Below, piece after piece: positions 62,263 through 64,000 of a stretch of 64,000 bases of DNA. The first letter of the stretch is position 1. Every line of letters starts with the position of its first letter. Both the position numbers and the translations under genes were made by a program. Under the pieces are notes generated by a model, which did not search any database, was not told the origin of the DNA, and saw only the letters and a list, made by a program, of their open reading frames with translations. Source of the DNA: an uncultured Bacteroidota bacterium (GTDB lineage Bacteria > Bacteroidota > Bacteroidia > Bacteroidales > P3); the NCBI GenBank assembly GCA_902775135.1, contig CACYKY010000002.1, positions 97,092 to 161,091 of the forward strand, read 5' to 3'.

Positions 62263-62882
62263 AATCTATAATGTGTTTTTTTTTATTCCTTTTTTCTCCA
62301 TTTCCCCAGGACCCTCAAAGCCTTTGGAGCTTCTAAGCCCTAAGTAAAACATTTCGTATAACGAAAAAAAAAACCAATTGGTATACATCCCCGAAAATTT
62401 TTTTTCCACCCCCTCGCCCCCAGCCGCTTGCGACCGTGCCCAAGGCACACTCGCCCCCCCTTCTTAGAGATGAGATTTTAGCAATTAGAAATCAAGTACC
62501 CCATTTTAAATACGAAAAAAATCAATCCATCGCAAGCGAAGCAAGCGATACCTTGAAAAATTTCTGTGATTTCCGTGCTTTCTGTGTGACCCACCTCAGT
62601 CAGTGAGAGTATAAGAAAGACCTGCGTAGCAAACTATTATCTATTATCTATAAACTATTAACTAATCTCCCCCTTCTGCCCTGAAAGGGCAATATAACCC
62701 AGCACAGGGGCTCGCCCCTGTGTAACCGGATCACCCATATCATATCCCGCCCCTGTAAGGGGCACATAACAAAATGTCCGGTCGCGAATGCAGCAAAAAC
62801 AAGGGCATCCACGCGTGGCTGCCCTTCATCATCACATAAAAAAAACACAGGGACGTCAGCGGGCGTCCCTATGTTTTAAACA
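62263..62882. other. 620-base intergenic region with dispersed elements
   Basis: No gene seen; small open frames here are not supported. Contents in order: an AT-rich queA upstream region; element B at 62504-62555 (TTTTAAATACG..CATCGCAAGCGAAGCAAGCG..ATACCTTG); CTATTATCTATTATCT array (62631-62662); element A at 62678-62729 (GCCCTGAAAGGGCAATATAA..CAGCACAGGGGCTCGCCCC); a third small palindrome GCCCCTGTAAGGGGC (62749-62763); a GGGCATCCACGCGTGGCTGC hairpin (62803-62822); and the terminator of the next gene. Confidence 0.75.
62838..62874 (-). terminator. intrinsic terminator of the type A surface protein gene
   Basis: Minus-strand hairpin CATAGGGACG / CGTCCCTGTG followed by TTTTTTTT, placed just after the stop at 62883. 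Confidence 0.9.
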
Positions 62883-64000
62883 TTACCTCACCAGGGTTAA
62901 CTTCTTCGTGGTGACTCCTCTCGAAGTGCTGATGGTAAGATAGTATACACCTGCGGGGTGTCCTTCCAGGTTGATGATGGTCACCTGGTTGCCTAGCTCC
63001 TGTCTCAGCACTTTGCGACCGTTGGCGTCGTAGATGTCAAGAACTGCCGACATGTCGTCGACATTCTCAAGCACCACGTTGACGATACCCGTGCTGGGAT
63101 TGGGGAACAGGGACACCGACGGCATACCCTCGCCCTGCTCGGCGATACCTGTCGGAGGAGCAATGACGAGCAGCAGCGTCACAATACTGTCGCAGCCCGC
63201 AATAGTCGTTCCCTGCTGTTCATAAACACCCGACTCGGTATAGGTGTTGCCGCCCCAAGTGTAGCTCTCCGCCACAGTATCAACGACAAGAGTGTCATAA
63301 ACGCTGTAGTTCACCGTCAGATGCAGCGTAACTATGGAGTCGCAGCCAGCGGCATTGGTGAAGAGGTGAGTCACCTCCTGGCTGGTGGTCAAGTTGGTGT
63401 GCTCATACCAATCGAAGCTGTCGCAGGCAATGGCGGTAGTGTCGCCAATGGAGCTGTTGTTAATAGTCAGGTGCAGCGTCACAGTAGAGTCGCACCCATC
63501 AACATTGCTGAAGAGATGCATCACCTCCTGCGAAGTCGCCATACCTGTATGCTCATACCAGTCGAAGCTGCCGCAAGCAACAGCAGTGGTATCACCAGTG
63601 CTGGAAGCATTCACAGTAAGGTGCAGCGTCACAGTAGAGTCGCACCCAGCAGCATTGCTGAAGAGGTGAGTGACCTCTTGCGAGGTAGTCATGTTGCTGT
63701 GTTCGTACCAATCGAAGCTGTCGCAGGCAATGGCGGTGGTGTCGCCGGTGCTGGAGGTGTTAATAGTCAAGTGCAGGGTGACCGTGCTGTCGCAACCCGC
63801 AACATTGCTGTATAGGTGAGCAACCTCCTGCGAAGTCGTCATTCCCGTATGCTCGTACCAATCGAAGCTACCGCAAGCAACAGCAGTGGTGTCTCCGGTG
63901 CTGGAGGTGTTAATAGTCAGGTGCAGCGTAACAGTAGAGTCGCAACCCGCAGCGTTGCTGAAGAGGTGAGTAACATCCTGCGAAGTCGTCATACCCGTGT
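62883..64000 (-). CDS. type IX secreted protein with 50-residue repeats and type A sorting domain (N-terminus outside window)
   Basis: 372 residues visible; the frame is open at the right edge. From the N-terminal side: part of one unit, then four 50-residue repeats starting GDTTAVACGSFDWYEH or GDTTAIACDSFDWYEH and containing GCDSTVTLHLTI. They alternate in two subtypes. A divergent related unit follows (SYTWGGNTYTESGVYEQQG). The C-terminal 75 residues are a type A sorting domain (SVSLFPNPSTGIVNVVLEN, LDIYDANGRKVL, GHPAGVYYLTI, ending KKLTLVR). It is predicted to be an exported, surface-anchored protein. The repeats are 150 bp at DNA level and nearly the same. Confidence 0.9.
   Translation of the reverse strand, partial: TGMTTSQDVTHLFSNAAGCDSTVTLHLTINTSSTGDTTAVACGSFDWYEHTGMTTSQEVAHLYSNVAGCDSTVTLHLTINTSSTGDTTAIACDSFDWYEHSNMTTSQEVTHLFSNAAGCDSTVTLHLTVNASSTGDTTAVACGSFDWYEHTGMATSQEVMHLFSNVDGCDSTVTLHLTINNSSIGDTTAIACDSFDWYEHTNLTTSQEVTHLFTNAAGCDSIVTLHLTVNYSVYDTLVVDTVAESYTWGGNTYTESGVYEQQGTTIAGCDSIVTLLLVIAPPTGIAEQGEGMPSVSLFPNPSTGIVNVVLENVDDMSAVLDIYDANGRKVLRQELGNQVTIINLEGHPAGVYYLTISTSRGVTTKKLTLVR

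Noticed and set aside
62648..62848. 66-residue minus-strand open frame
   Set aside because: It lies across element A and two palindromes, with no ribosome binding site or homology that I recognise.
63300..64000. Regularly spaced 150-bp repeats as a CRISPR or rRNA spacer
   Set aside because: They are coding repeats in frame, with conserved GCDSTVTLHL motifs.

Overview
The window is a 64 kb stretch of chromosome from an anaerobic Bacteroidales bacterium (phylum Bacteroidota), probably gut or rumen associated. The evidence is: gliding/type IX secretion parts (GldH lipoprotein, PorT-like barrels, two type B and one type A C-terminal sorting domains); Bacteroidota-type promoters (TAnnTTTG with an upstream TTTG about 19-20 bases away); a complete Na+-pumping NQR operon led by aspartate ammonia-lyase; and a three-gene succinate dehydrogenase/fumarate reductase operon. 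I see no tRNA, rRNA, CRISPR, transposase, integrase or phage gene. The window cuts a gene at each end (a VTC-domain protein at 1-301 and a type IX secreted repeat protein at 62883-64000). || Layout. 0-7.2 kb (minus): VTC protein, small secreted protein, gldH-uvrC, asd, and a large type B sorted surface protein. 7.4-16.7 kb (minus): mltG, a GNAT with a repeat-built N-terminus, recG with a 36-bp tandem insert, coaD, a beta-barrel, a membrane glycosyltransferase, topA. 16.9-24.3 kb (plus): nadE with a degenerate glutaminase domain, a PIF1-like helicase, a GWxTD protein, a LpxL-type acyltransferase with a short N-terminus, a GT2 enzyme. 24.3-29.7 kb (minus): a DPP-IV peptidase, PorT-like barrel, gltX and OmpH/Skp cluster. 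29.9-32.8 kb (plus): three secreted carboxypeptidase-regulatory-domain proteins, two carrying an N-terminal four-cysteine domain in front of a signal-like helix, with the last translationally coupled to a small radical SAM enzyme. 32.8-33.8 kb: a His-rich CDF metal exporter. 34.2-37.0 kb: a TPR protein plus a secreted protein, behind a promoter region matching that of the radical SAM cluster. 37.0-40.9 kb: frdCAB. 41.0-44.3 kb: PAP2 phosphatase and a second type B surface protein. 44.3-51.4 kb: aspA-nqrABCDEF. 51.8-59.5 kb: redox-dead thioredoxin-fold protein, 1031-residue TPR protein, TonB-receptor-like barrel, folC. 59.8-62.3 kb: queA-rarA. 62.9-64 kb: the partial type A surface protein. || Energy logic: AspA turns aspartate into fumarate, FrdCAB can reduce fumarate to succinate with menaquinol, and NQR couples NADH oxidation to sodium export. 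This is a fumarate-respiring anaerobe. || The most striking feature cutting across the window is a set of short tandem arrays (7-11 bp units, a different unit at each locus). They sit between co-directional genes, often starting on a stop codon. Several have run into genes: they encode the hydrophobic core of three signal peptides, sit at the TTG start codons of mltG and of the acyltransferase, and related in-frame repeats occur in recG, the GNAT and the helicase. The best candidate for an undescribed system is the four-cysteine leader/radical SAM operon at 29.9-32.8 kb.
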